Source: Huintestinicola sp050874005 (lineage in GTDB: Bacteria > Bacillota > Clostridia > Oscillospirales > Ruminococcaceae). From it: DNA of 47,258 bases. Below, one piece after another: positions 8,873 through 16,994 of this stretch. The position numbers were made by a program, and so were the translations under genes. Position 1 is the stretch's first letter, and every line of letters begins with the position of its first letter. The stretch lies in NCBI RefSeq assembly GCF_050874005.1, contig NZ_JBNMJV010000022.1, positions 1 to 47,258 on the forward strand, written 5' to 3'. The notes under the pieces were generated by a model that worked only from the letters and a program-made list of their open reading frames with translations, did not search any database and was not told where the DNA came from.

Positions 8873-8912
8873 ATCCCCTGCTTTTCCTGTTTGGAGAAGC
8901 AGGGGATTTTTT
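8873..8912 (+). terminator. Terminator after the P-type ATPase gene
   Basis: ATCCCCTGCTT pairs with AAGCAGGGGAT and is followed by a run of Ts. It also lies at the end of the convergent gene at 8911-9444. Confidence 0.85.
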
Positions 8913-9444
8913 ATGTTATATTTTCGTTCAGAACTGCAAATGACAAACCTTTTCTCTTTCCCATATACCTCTTATCGTGACAATAAATGTAAAACACAGC
9001 CTCAAGCGGCTCGGAAAAGACCTTGTCACGTATCTCAAAGCCTGCCCGCTTGCCGTATTTCCTGTTTTTGTAAAGCCAGCCCTCGTGGTGGAGCACGATA
9101 TTTTCCTCGCTGCGGTAAAACCGCCACTCCCCCGCACCCGTTGTAATGCTCACAACCTTTTTGCCTGCCCTGCAGCCGAAACCCAGCCTTTCGCACAGGC
9201 TTTCAATGGCGCTTGTGTCCCAGCCGCAGTCACCTCGCTGCTTTTCCCTCTGAGGAGCGCAGCAGTTGCAGGGCGTCATACCCATCATTCGCCCCTCATC
9301 GTAATCAAACAGCCCCACCAGTTCGTTTGCAGATTTGTCGGAAATAAATCTGCACCCGGGGCGGTGAAAAACCGCTCTGTTTTTTACCGCATAGAATGAA
9401 TACTTTTCGGAGACTTCCCTTTGTAAATTTTTTTGTTCGTCCAT
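8911..9444 (-). CDS. Uncharacterised protein with Ada-like His/Cys cluster (short paralogue)
   Basis: 177 residues, no function known to me. Residues 18-62 contain FHRPGCRF (His27, Cys31) and, 25 residues on, TPCNCC (Cys59, Cys61, Cys62). The spacing HxxxC...CxxC resembles the Ada-type treble-clef metal-binding domain, so zinc binding is likely. The C-terminal half (about 75-165) holds AGEWRFYRSEENIVLHHEGW and FYIYCHDKRYM. Both halves align throughout with the C-terminal 180 residues of the protein encoded just upstream (9467-10525), so this is a tandem duplicate lacking the exonuclease domain. GGAGAGGAG precedes the start, and the gap to the upstream stop is 22 bases, so the two are probably cotranscribed. 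Confidence 0.82.
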   Translation of the reverse strand: MDEQKNLQREVSEKYSFYAVKNRAVFHRPGCRFISDKSANELVGLFDYDEGRMMGMTPCNCCAPQREKQRGDCGWDTSAIESLCERLGFGCRAGKKVVSITTGAGEWRFYRSEENIVLHHEGWLYKNRKYGKRAGFEIRDKVFSEPLEAVFYIYCHDKRYMGKRKGLSFAVLNENIT

Positions 9445-9466
9445 AGCATTTTTCTCCTCTCCAAAA

Positions 9467-10525
9467 TCATACCCCGCACTTTTTCCTCATAAATTTCTTG
9501 TCGTGACAATAAATGTAATATATCGCTTCCTTTGGGTCGGTAAATCTCTTCTCCTGCACGTGAAAACCGTCCTCCCATTTGGCGTAATTTTTCTTGCGAA
9601 GCCAGTTTTCGTGGTGGAGAACTATCTTGTCCGAGTTTCGCTTGAAATACCACTCCGCCGCACCCGTAAATATGTAAATTATCTTATCATATACCTGACA
9701 TTTAAGTTCAAGGCTCTCGCAGTACTGCCTGATATTGTCCGTATCCCATTTATCGGGCTTTAACTGAGCCTGAGGGGACTTGGGCTTAGACTGAGAATAC
9801 TTTGGCTTTTCCTTTTCGGGACGGCAGCATTTGCAGGGAGTAAGCCCCGACATTTTTGCGTGGAGATGATCGTAATAGCCCGTAAGCTCATCGGCAGCTC
9901 GTCCCGCAACAAATCTGCATTCGGGGCGGTGAAAAACAGTCCTGCCCTTTACCGCAAGAAATGCGCTGTCCTCTACAGACGCTTTGATTTTCTCACGTTT
10001 GACATATTTGAGACGGGGCGCCTCATTCTGCACCTTGTCCGCTGTCTTTTTCGTCTGATGCAGCCGTCCGATCATTTTCCTTATGTATTCACAGTCGTTC
10101 ATTGAGTGATGAAGGGGCTTGCCGAGCTGTATGCCAAGCTTTTCGCAGGTCTTTTTGAATGAGGAATTTCCCACATCTTCCCTGCCCTGAAGAACGATGA
10201 TGCTCACCTCATATCCGGGACAGAAGCGGTCTTTCAGTCTGTAAAGAAGCTCCTTTGACTCCTCTCCCCACACATACACCTGCCTGCATTTACCTATGAA
10301 TTTGAAAAATTCCTTTACCGCCGCCGCAATAGGTACCGCACCCCGAAGCTCATCTTCCGATATCCCCATAAATTCTATGTCTCTCCACTCCGTCCCCGAG
10401 GGCGGACGTATGACACGATAAAGCCTTGAAAGCTCCCTGCCTTCGTCGTCGAGAAGAATTGCCCCAAGCTGAACAGGCTTTTTGCTTTAGCCCGCCCATT
10501 CCACATCTGCTGCCGCATAGTACAT
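9467..10525 (-). pseudogene. DEDDh exonuclease fused to Ada-like His/Cys domain, interrupted by an in-frame TAA
   Basis: The full frame starts at ATG 10523-10525 with AAGGAG eight bases upstream and spans 352 codons. Codon 13 is TAA (10487-10489). Before it the frame reads MYYAAADVEWAG; after it, SKKPVQLGAILLDDEGREL. Together these form the first exonuclease motif (DVE) of a DEDDh 3'-5' exonuclease. The later VYVWGEESKELLY and the ExoIII signature HHSMND (HxxxxD) are also present. The C-terminal 180 residues carry FHRPECRF...TPCKCC and are paralogous to the next gene. Apart from the TAA the frame is clean to its end at 9467, so the lesion is recent, read through, or a sequencing error. An internal ATG at 10369 would give a 300-residue product without the catalytic DxE. 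Confidence 0.8.
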
Positions 10526-10633
10526 AAAACCGCTCCTTCCTAAAAAAATATTCCTTTTATAATATCATTATAAACTATGACCTGTATAAATATCGTTACA
10601 GCAAAGCTGCTTACAAAAAAATTTAAAAATCCC

Positions 10634-10662
10634 TTGACAAATGTTAATTATCGTGATATACT
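10634..10662 (+). promoter_or_regulatory. Promoter of the trpB T-box transcript
   Basis: TTGACA (10634-10639), 17 bp, TATACT (10657-10662). Confidence 0.85.
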
Positions 10663-10674
10663 TAAATAAATCAA

Positions 10675-10960
10675 ATACCCCAAACCGCAGAAGCGGAGAT
10701 AACGGCAGGTATGACCTTACAGAGAGCTCGGGAGGCTGGGAACCGGGCAGGATACAGCTTGTCAAATGGACCGCCGAGGGCTTCGAGGAAATGGCAGGAA
10801 AATGTCAGAGTATTCGCAGACGTGTGGGCATACGTTAGTTGCCGGGGATATGTCAGTATCCTGCTAAGAGCGCAGCAAGGCTGCGAATCAAGGTGGCACC
10901 ACGGATAAACCGGATTTATTCGTCCTTGACAGAAAGTAATTTTCTGTCAGGGGCGTTTTT
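10675..10960 (+). promoter_or_regulatory. T-box riboswitch, tryptophan-specific
   Basis: The leader has the classical T-box order: Stem I with GATAACGGCAGGTATGACC and the AGAGAG/GGGAACCGGGC distal elements, a specifier loop reading AAATGGACC, the conserved T-box AAGGTGGCACCACGG (10890-10904), and a terminator at 10921-10960. The specifier triplet is TGG (10767-10769), the Trp codon, which agrees with trpB downstream. Uncharged tRNA-Trp should favour the antiterminator and switch on expression. Confidence 0.92.
10921..10960 (+). terminator. Regulated terminator of the Trp T-box
   Basis: TTGACAGAAA pairs with TTTCTGTCAG around a short loop, flanked by CC/GG pairs and followed by five Ts. It competes with the antiterminator that includes the T-box sequence. 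Confidence 0.85.
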
Positions 10961-11016
10961 GTTTTCTGACGGAAAATCAGGCTCACAACAAAAAACATCA
11001 AACGGAGGAAAAAGCT

Positions 11017-12234
11017 ATGAACTTCAACGGAACAGAATTCGACACCTACTTCAAGAACTACCCCGACAGCAAGGGCTATTTCGGCAAATACGGCGGAGCA
11101 TATATCCCCGACGAGCTGAAAAAAGCTATGGACGAGATCACCGAAGCCTATTTCACCATCTGCAAATCCAGCAAATTCATCGGCGAGCTTCGCAGGATAA
11201 GAAAGGAATTTCAGGGCAGACCTACCCCCGTTTCCTACCTTGAGCGCCTTTCAAACAGTCTGGGAAATGTTCAGCTTTATGTAAAGCGTGAGGACCTTAA
11301 CCACACAGGCGCTCACAAGCTGAACCATTGTATGGGCGAAGCTCTCCTTGCAAAATATATGGGCAAGAAAAAGGTCATTGCCGAAACAGGCGCAGGTCAG
11401 CACGGCGTTGCACTTGCCACCGCCGCCGCATATTTCGGACTTGAGTGCGACATCTATATGGGCGCTGTGGACATCAAGAAGCAGGCTCCAAATGTTGCAA
11501 GAATGAAAATTCTCGGCGCTAACGTTATTGAAGTCACAGACGGTCTTGCCACCCTCAAGGAAGCCGTTGACGCAGCATTTGCCGCATATTCAAAGGAATA
11601 CAAGGACTGCATTTACTGCATAGGCTCAGTTGTAGGTCCTCACCCCTTCCCTATGATGGTAAGGGATTTCCAGAGCGTGGTTGGAATTGAAGCGAGAGAG
11701 CAGTTTATTGAAATGACGGGAGAACTGCCCGACGCTGTCGTTGCCTGCGTAGGCGGCGGCTCAAATGCAATGGGAATGTTCTCGGGCTTTTTAAATGACC
11801 CTGTTGAAATTTACGGCGTTGAACCTCTGGGCAGAGGCACCGCTCTTGGCGACCACGCCGCAAGCCTTACCTACGGCGAAGAGGGCGTAATGCACGGCTT
11901 TAACAGCATTATGCTCAAGGACGAGAACGGCGAGCCTGCTCCCGTTTACTCCGTTGCCAGCGGACTTGACTATCCTTCTTCGGGTCCCGAGCACGCATTC
12001 CTCCACGATCTCGGCAGAGTAAAGTATGATGTGGTAAACGACGAGGAGACCATTGACGCATTCTTCACCCTTTCGAGAATGGAGGGAATTATCCCTGCCA
12101 TTGAAAGCTCCCACGCCGTTGCATATGCAATGAAGCTTGCAAAGAAGATGGAAAAGGGTTCTATCCTCATCAACCTCTCGGGCAGAGGCGACAAGGATAT
12201 GGATTATATCATTGAAAAATACGGCATAAGATAA
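11017..12234 (+). CDS. trpB: Tryptophan synthase beta chain
   Basis: 405 residues, standard TrpB length. It condenses indole with serine to tryptophan using pyridoxal phosphate. The PLP lysine is in HTGAHKLNH (Lys about 101), the phosphate-binding loop is VACVGGGSNAMG, and the C-terminal SGRGDKDMDYI motif is present, all typical of TrpB1. The start is supported by ACGGAGGAAAAAGCT upstream. Oddly for TrpB1, no trpA or other trp gene is adjacent; the gene stands alone between a Trp T-box and its own terminator. It may rely on trpA elsewhere or use free indole. Confidence 0.97.
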   Translation: MNFNGTEFDTYFKNYPDSKGYFGKYGGAYIPDELKKAMDEITEAYFTICKSSKFIGELRRIRKEFQGRPTPVSYLERLSNSLGNVQLYVKREDLNHTGAHKLNHCMGEALLAKYMGKKKVIAETGAGQHGVALATAAAYFGLECDIYMGAVDIKKQAPNVARMKILGANVIEVTDGLATLKEAVDAAFAAYSKEYKDCIYCIGSVVGPHPFPMMVRDFQSVVGIEAREQFIEMTGELPDAVVACVGGGSNAMGMFSGFLNDPVEIYGVEPLGRGTALGDHAASLTYGEEGVMHGFNSIMLKDENGEPAPVYSVASGLDYPSSGPEHAFLHDLGRVKYDVVNDEETIDAFFTLSRMEGIIPAIESSHAVAYAMKLAKKMEKGSILINLSGRGDKDMDYIIEKYGIR

Positions 12235-12252
12235 GAACAGTTCCCCACTCAG

Positions 12253-12294
12253 AAAGCCGCTCCGGTATAATGCCGGAAGCGGCTTTGCTTTTTT
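12253..12294 (+). terminator. Terminator after trpB
   Basis: AAAGCCGCTCCGG pairs with CCGGAAGCGGCTTT and is followed by GCTTTTTT. Confidence 0.9.
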
Positions 12295-12674
12295 CGGTGC
12301 AGGATTTGAGTAAGGACAGCGCCCTATTCACTTCGAAAATATTATAAGGCAAATTGATCTGCCGCACGATACTCGCTGTCCGCAGAATATACGGCTATAG
12401 ATCAGATTGTATCCCAGCCTATGAAAATATCGTTTTCAGGATTACAATATGATGATTTTTATGTTATCATTTATTGTAGAAAATTGATATGAAGATACGC
12501 TGCTTTGAGAACTGTCTTGCCTGCAAAATTCATCTTGATACGGGTTTTGTGTCTATGACATAAACAGCCGTGACGGTTGGAGGATATTGCTCTTGCGTAG
12601 CTTGATCGTGCCGATGTTGAGGAAAGATTAGTTAATGAAAATTGTGACCAATAATATAAAGGGAAATAACAACT
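12295..12674. other. Gene-free stretch after trpB
   Basis: About 380 bases without a supportable gene. An 8-bp inverted repeat GGACAGCG/CGCTGTCC (12314-12321 and 12374-12381) spans a 52-base loop. The right part has short frames with stops (for example a phrase like LDRADVEERLVNE near 12600) that may be decayed coding sequence. It borders the remnants at 12675-13234, so the whole region looks eroded. Confidence 0.5.
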
Positions 12675-12947
12675 ATGAAAATATTCATCTGTGATGACGA
12701 GCCTAAAATATTGTCGGACATATCATCAAAAGTCAACTTATTTTTTCCCGAAGCGGCTGTTTCGGAATATACAAACGGAAAAGCTTTGCTTGAAGCAATT
12801 GCGGAAAATAACTGCGACATTCTCCTGCTGGATATTGATATGCCTGAGATCAGCGGACCGGATATTGCGGCACGGCTCACCGCACTTGCCAATAGACCCC
12901 TGCTTGTATTTGTAACGAGCCACGATGAGCTTGTTTACGACAGCCTC
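12675..12947 (+). pseudogene. Response-regulator receiver domain, truncated (LytTR type likely)
   Basis: The frame starts MKIFICDDEPKILSDI with the acidic pair of a CheY-like receiver. It carries the phospho-acceptor phrase LLLDIDMPEISG and the switch Thr region LLVFVTSHDELVYDS. Homology stops at about residue 90, inside the last receiver strand, and the frame runs into a stop at 12977. There is no DNA-binding domain. GGGAAATAACAACT precedes the start. This is the N-terminal remnant of a regulator whose 3' part was deleted. Confidence 0.8.
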
Positions 12948-12951
12948 CGCC

Positions 12952-13050
12952 GAAAATATACAAAAGCAGGACGATGAGATACGCACTCTCCACGAAAATG
13001 TCCGCCGAATAAAGCACGATATGAAAAATCATCTTACAAATATTTATGAT
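12952..13050 (+). pseudogene. GHKL sensor kinase fragment (phospho-acceptor helix)
   Basis: In another frame from the receiver, the sequence reads IQKQDDEIRTLHENV and then RRIKHDMKNHLTNI. HDMKNHL is the H-box of AgrC-like GHKL kinases, with the histidine codon at 13015. Neither the sensor membrane domain nor the ATPase domain is present. The fragment is joined directly to the receiver remnant on its left and a permease tail on its right. Confidence 0.8.
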
Positions 13051-13234
13051 ATATGTAATGCCATTTGCTTTTGTGAATTATTTTCCTGCCCGGTATCTCC
13101 TCAGAAAGGACGATATGACGGGATACCCCCAGATATTTATGTATCTGACTCCTGCTGTGGGAATTGTGATGTACCTGACTGCGTATCTGTTCTGGCGGTA
13201 CAGCATAAGGTTTTATAAGAGTTCGGGAAATTGA
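13046..13234 (+). pseudogene. ABC-2-type permease, C-terminal fragment
   Basis: The frame reads YVMPFAFVNYFPARYLL, a hydrophobic segment LTPAVGIVMYLTAYLFWRY, and ends FYKSSGN-stop. This is the typical C-terminus of ABC-2 family permeases (the NYFPA...FW.....Y.S.G pattern). The rest of the permease is missing. With the two preceding fragments it suggests a lost peptide-sensing and export locus. Confidence 0.75.
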
Positions 13235-13293
13235 TCTCTGATATGTCAGCATTAAGCAATGTATAATTTTTTACTTTTTTATCCTAATCAAAA

Positions 13294-14025
13294 TCAAAAT
13301 GGTTCTGAAACATTTTCTGTAAGCCTATCCGCCTGCTCCTTAGTGATATAATCCGCTCTGACCATATTTTCAAGCACTTTTTCGGTACGCTCCCTTGCAA
13401 GCTCGGGAGGAGCGTCGGGAGAATATGCGCTTGGAGCATTTGGCAGCCCTGCCAGCATTGCACATTCATACTCAGAAAGCTCCGGGATATCCTTTCCGAA
13501 ATATCCCTGTGCTGCCGAGTCAAGACCGTAATATCCGCTTCCGAAATAAATGCTGTTTATGTACAGCTCAAAAATTTCTTCCTTGGAAAGCTCATCTTCC
13601 ATCTTAAACGCCATAAACATTTCCGCAAATTTCCGCTCAAGTCTTTTTTCCTGAGTAAAGTATTCGTTTTTGGCAAGCTGCTGGGTAATGGTGCTGCCGC
13701 CCTGCTCGGGAGCCTTGACCTTTATATCGTGCAGAACTGCCCTGCATATGGCAAAAACATCAATACCCTTATGCTCGAAAAAATTTTTATCCTCCGAAGC
13801 AATGACCGCATTTACATAGAATGTGGGCAGCTCTTTGTATTCTGCGAAACGGCAGCGGCTTTTTATGTCCGCCGCCATTTCGGAAATGCTCTTTTCTTCC
13901 AAGGCGCTGCTGTACATCTCATATCCGAGATAAGCATAATATCCCGATGCCGCAAGTGCAGCAAACAGCACAGCCGATACAGTTACAAACAGCAGCCGTT
14001 TTATTCCTTTGAACATTTTCTTCAT
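13294..14025 (-). CDS. Monofunctional peptidoglycan glycosyltransferase (GT51)
   Basis: 243 residues with one N-terminal membrane helix (about 10-30) and a single GT51 domain, which polymerises lipid II into glycan strands outside the membrane. Catalytic Glu78 is in IASEDKNFFEHKG. The motifs GGSTITQQLAKN (109-120) and KEEIFELYIN (second Glu about 153) are intact. There is no transpeptidase domain, so it is a short monofunctional enzyme like MtgA. The start has CGGAGG five bases upstream and overlaps the stop of a 50-codon membrane ORF as ATGA. That ORF in turn follows the BceB-like permease by 4 bases, so the enzyme is probably part of the peptide-stress operon. Confidence 0.93.
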   Translation of the reverse strand: MKKMFKGIKRLLFVTVSAVLFAALAASGYYAYLGYEMYSSALEEKSISEMAADIKSRCRFAEYKELPTFYVNAVIASEDKNFFEHKGIDVFAICRAVLHDIKVKAPEQGGSTITQQLAKNEYFTQEKRLERKFAEMFMAFKMEDELSKEEIFELYINSIYFGSGYYGLDSAAQGYFGKDIPELSEYECAMLAGLPNAPSAYSPDAPPELARERTEKVLENMVRADYITKEQADRLTENVSEPF

Positions 14026-14174
14026 TTATTCCTCCGATATATTTTTTCGGAAATACTGTCCGAAATGTCAAATATAAATCTGATAGCCGAAATAAGCATT
14101 GCCGCAGGTATCATCAAAGCTGCGATCAGTCCCAGACCGACAAAGCGAATAATATCGCATAAAAATCTTTCCAT
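14022..14174 (-). CDS. Small single-helix membrane protein, 50 residues
   Basis: The frame starts MERFLCDIIRFVGLG, has a hydrophobic span of about 22 residues (positions 11-31), a second amphipathic stretch, and a basic end YRRNK. It begins 4 bases after the stop of the permease gene, and its TGA overlaps the ATG of the GT51 gene (ATGA), a clear sign of translational coupling. I know no family for it. Possible roles are a small subunit of the permease or a tether for the glycosyltransferase; this is inference from position. Confidence 0.65.
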   Translation of the reverse strand: MERFLCDIIRFVGLGLIAALMIPAAMLISAIRFIFDISDSISEKIYRRNK

Positions 14175-14178
14175 AGCC

Positions 14179-16209
14179 TTATTCCCTGCCGCTTACTATC
14201 TTGTAATAGCTGCCCGATGTGATAAGATAAACTGCTGTGTACAAAATTCCGAACAGCATAAAGCAGCATAAGGTCACGACTGCAAAAAGTCCTGCGTCTG
14301 TCAGTCCGAACAGCGTGAGCAGCCTTGAGATTATACCGAAGGCAAACGCCATATGAACGCCTGCTGCGGCAAGGGGAGCAAAGAATATTGTCAGCACCTG
14401 AGAATTTATGCTCTTTCGTATCTCGGTCTTTGTCATTCCCACCTTCTGGAGTATCTCAAATTTTGCCTTGTCCTCAAAGCCCTCGGATATCTGCTTGTAA
14501 TACATTATCAGCACAGCTGCGGCAATAAATACCGAGCCAAGCAGGATACCAAGGAAGAACAGTCCGCCGTACATAGCGTAAAACTCTGCTTTATCATTTG
14601 CGGCACAGTCAAGGGAAACGCCGTTCCAGTCATCTGGGTGTTCATCTGTAAGCTGCAGGATATTCTGAAGCATTTCCGAATTTATCTCGATCTGCTTATC
14701 CTCGTCACAGTCAAGGTCAAAGGCGTAATAATCGTGCATACCCGAATGAGCAGCGCCGTAGATACCAAGCTGAAGCTCATACAGCTCCTCTATCACCGCT
14801 TCGTCCTTTACAAAAAGGAATACCGAGGGAACTACATTAACTGCGGCTGCTCCGTTTGTTACAAAATCCTCTGCCTTTGCTTTTATCTCAAATGTACCGA
14901 ACTCGTCAAGAGTGATAGAGTTATAGTTATAATCGCCGTTTACCGTATAAATTATAGTCTCGCCGTCAGACAGGGTCTCATTCTTACCCATAATGCTGTT
15001 GTAATCCGAAAGGCTCACGAAATATATCTGACGGATATCGGCATTAAGCGAATTTGAAAGCTCGTTTGCCCTGTCGGGGTCACAGATAACTCTGTCGCCC
15101 TCAAAGCCTCCCGTAATATTAAGAAAACTAAAGTGAAGAACGTTTTCGGGTGTTTCGCCGAATTCCTCAAGGACGTCCTCCGCCGCCTTATGAGTGAGAG
15201 AGGTCATTTCTTCCTCCACAGAATATGTGTCGAGAATGAAATTTCTCGGGTAACGAAGTCTCAGCACGTCCTCCTCGCCAATATAAAGGCATATGGTGGA
15301 GGACAGCGTTACAAGCACCATTGTGGACAAAATGCAGATAGAAGCAAGACCTGCGCCGTTTCGCTTCATTCTGTACGCCATCTGTGAAACGGAAATGAAA
15401 TGGTTTGTCTTATAGTAATACTTCTTGTTTTTCTGAAGAGTCCTGCAAACCGCCACCGAACCCGATATAAAAAGCAGATATGTCGCAGCAATGACCATAA
15501 GAACAGCAATGAAAAATACAAAAACAGCGCTGAGCGGTTCTTTGATATATACAGCCAAAAAGTATGCCACACCAAGCAGAAGCGCACCCAGAACCGCTAA
15601 AACATAATTTGCCTTCGGGGGCTTTTCACCGGAATTTTCGCTTTTCATAAGCTCTATCGGATTTGCAAGGCGGATCTGCCACAAGTCGCTTATCAGTATC
15701 AGCAGAAAGATCCCGGCATAGCAAATGAGAACTTGTACTATGGATCTCGGCTCAACATTAAAGGCATATGAAGCCGCTCCCTCCAGCATTTTTGTAAGTG
15801 CAAGCTCAGCAAGCTTTGAAAAAAGTATTCCGCAGGAAATTCCCACAACAGTAGATATCACGTATATAATTAAGGTCTCCCACAAAAGTATCCTCGAGAT
15901 ATTCCGCTTATCCATTCCGAGAATGTTGTAAAGTCCGAACTCGGTCTTTCTGCGGCGGATAATAAAGGAGTTGGTATAAAAAAGAAATATTGCGGAAAAT
16001 TGCACCATTACGCCGCAGCCTAAAAAGAGAAGCATCTGCATTATATCTCCGCCCTTGATATCGGCTACAAAGCTGCTCATAGAAAGAAACGAGGTGATGT
16101 AATACATCATTATCATTCCCGAGCAGGTAAGGATATAGGGCAGATATATGCGGCGGTTCTTCTTTATGCCGTTTACCGCAAGCTTTGGATATAACAGCAT
16201 TTTGTTCAT
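14179..16209 (-). CDS. BceB-like ABC transporter permease (FtsX/MacB fold)
   Basis: 676 residues. Start MNKMLLYPKLAVNGIKKNRR, then about ten helices arranged as 1 + 3 + 2 + 1 + 3, with a large extracytoplasmic segment (about 330-540) between helices 7 and 8. This is the architecture of BceB-type permeases, which strip peptide antibiotics such as bacitracin from their lipid targets and signal to a partner kinase. RRRKTEFGLYNILGM is the FtsX-family coupling segment. The ATG overlaps the stop of the ATPase gene (TAATG) and is preceded by GGGAGGTG. Confidence 0.93.
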   Translation of the reverse strand: MNKMLLYPKLAVNGIKKNRRIYLPYILTCSGMIMMYYITSFLSMSSFVADIKGGDIMQMLLFLGCGVMVQFSAIFLFYTNSFIIRRRKTEFGLYNILGMDKRNISRILLWETLIIYVISTVVGISCGILFSKLAELALTKMLEGAASYAFNVEPRSIVQVLICYAGIFLLILISDLWQIRLANPIELMKSENSGEKPPKANYVLAVLGALLLGVAYFLAVYIKEPLSAVFVFFIAVLMVIAATYLLFISGSVAVCRTLQKNKKYYYKTNHFISVSQMAYRMKRNGAGLASICILSTMVLVTLSSTICLYIGEEDVLRLRYPRNFILDTYSVEEEMTSLTHKAAEDVLEEFGETPENVLHFSFLNITGGFEGDRVICDPDRANELSNSLNADIRQIYFVSLSDYNSIMGKNETLSDGETIIYTVNGDYNYNSITLDEFGTFEIKAKAEDFVTNGAAAVNVVPSVFLFVKDEAVIEELYELQLGIYGAAHSGMHDYYAFDLDCDEDKQIEINSEMLQNILQLTDEHPDDWNGVSLDCAANDKAEFYAMYGGLFFLGILLGSVFIAAAVLIMYYKQISEGFEDKAKFEILQKVGMTKTEIRKSINSQVLTIFFAPLAAAGVHMAFAFGIISRLLTLFGLTDAGLFAVVTLCCFMLFGILYTAVYLITSGSYYKIVSGRE

Positions 16210-16970
16210 TATACCGCACCTCCCGAAGCGATAAGAGTGAGGGTGTCGGATATTTTTTTGTAAAGCTCCTCGTTTCCGCAGTTACCTCTGTATATCTGGT
16301 GGAACACTTCGCCGTCCTTGATGAAAAGCACCCTGTTTGCGTGGCTTGCCGCCTTGACGGAATGTGTTACCATAAGGATAGTCTGTCCCTCGGCGTTCAG
16401 CTTTGAAAATACCGCCAGAAGCTCGTCGGAGGCTTTGGAATCAAGTGCGCCGGTAGGCTCGTCCGCAAGGAGAAGCTTAGGCTCGGTTATCATTGCTCTT
16501 GCGGCTGCTGTGCGCTGCTTCTGTCCGCCGGATATCTCATAGGGGTATTTGTCAAGAAGCTCCGAAATACCCAGCTTTGCTGCGGCAGGCAGCAGCTTTT
16601 TCTCCATTTCGGGGTAACTCATTCCCATAAGCACCAGCGGCAGAAGGATATTATCTCTGACGGTAAATGTATCAAGGAGATTGAATTCCTGAAAAACAAA
16701 TCCAAGATTATCACGTCTGAACTTTGCCGCTTCTCGTTCCTTTACCTTTGAAAGCTCTGCGCCGTCAAGCACCACCTTTCCGCCGGTGGGTTTGTCAAGA
16801 GCAGCAAGAATGTTGAGAAGAGTGGTCTTTCCCGAGCCGCTTTCTCCCATTATTGCAATATATTCTCCCTTTTCAGCGGTGAAGGTCACATTTTTCAGAG
16901 CCTCCACCTTTGCTGCTCCGATTCGTGCGGTGTATGTCTTTTTTACGTTTGTTACCTCAAGAATAGGCAT
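16209..16970 (-). CDS. BceA-like ABC transporter ATPase
   Basis: About 253 residues with Walker A GESGSGKTT, Q-loop VFQEFNLLDTF, signature ISGGQKQR, Walker B LLLADEPTGALD and H-loop MVTHS. This is the MacB/LolD/BceA type that powers FtsX-like permeases. I place the start at the third of three nearby ATGs (16970), because AGAAAGGA is nine bases before it and abuts the first. It is the first gene of a unit with its own -10 box and a BceR-type operator upstream. Confidence 0.94.
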   Translation of the reverse strand: MPILEVTNVKKTYTARIGAAKVEALKNVTFTAEKGEYIAIMGESGSGKTTLLNILAALDKPTGGKVVLDGAELSKVKEREAAKFRRDNLGFVFQEFNLLDTFTVRDNILLPLVLMGMSYPEMEKKLLPAAAKLGISELLDKYPYEISGGQKQRTAAARAMITEPKLLLADEPTGALDSKASDELLAVFSKLNAEGQTILMVTHSVKAASHANRVLFIKDGEVFHQIYRGNCGNEELYKKISDTLTLIASGGAV

Positions 16971-16994
16971 TGTCATCATTCCTTTCTGATTATC

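Larger units (their letters stand above)
10526..11016. other. Divergent region holding the trpB promoter and T-box leader
   Basis: This 491-base gene-free stretch is explained mainly by the Trp T-box leader and its promoter. The first 100 bases, upstream of the exonuclease start, are AT-rich with two TATAAT-like boxes on the minus strand but no clear -35. Confidence 0.75.

Noticed and set aside
9467..10369. Treating the ATG at 10369 as the true start of a 300-residue protein
   Set aside because: The frame continues upstream through exonuclease motif I to a start with a good ribosome site; only one TAA separates them.
10641..11243. Short ORFs in the trpB leader and early trpB
   Set aside because: They lie within the T-box RNA or in an alternative frame of trpB; the conserved RNA elements explain the sequence.
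12314..12381. 8-bp inverted repeat GGACAGCG/CGCTGTCC as a terminator or insertion-sequence end
   Set aside because: The loop is 52 bases, there is no T-run, and no transposase lies between; it could be chance.
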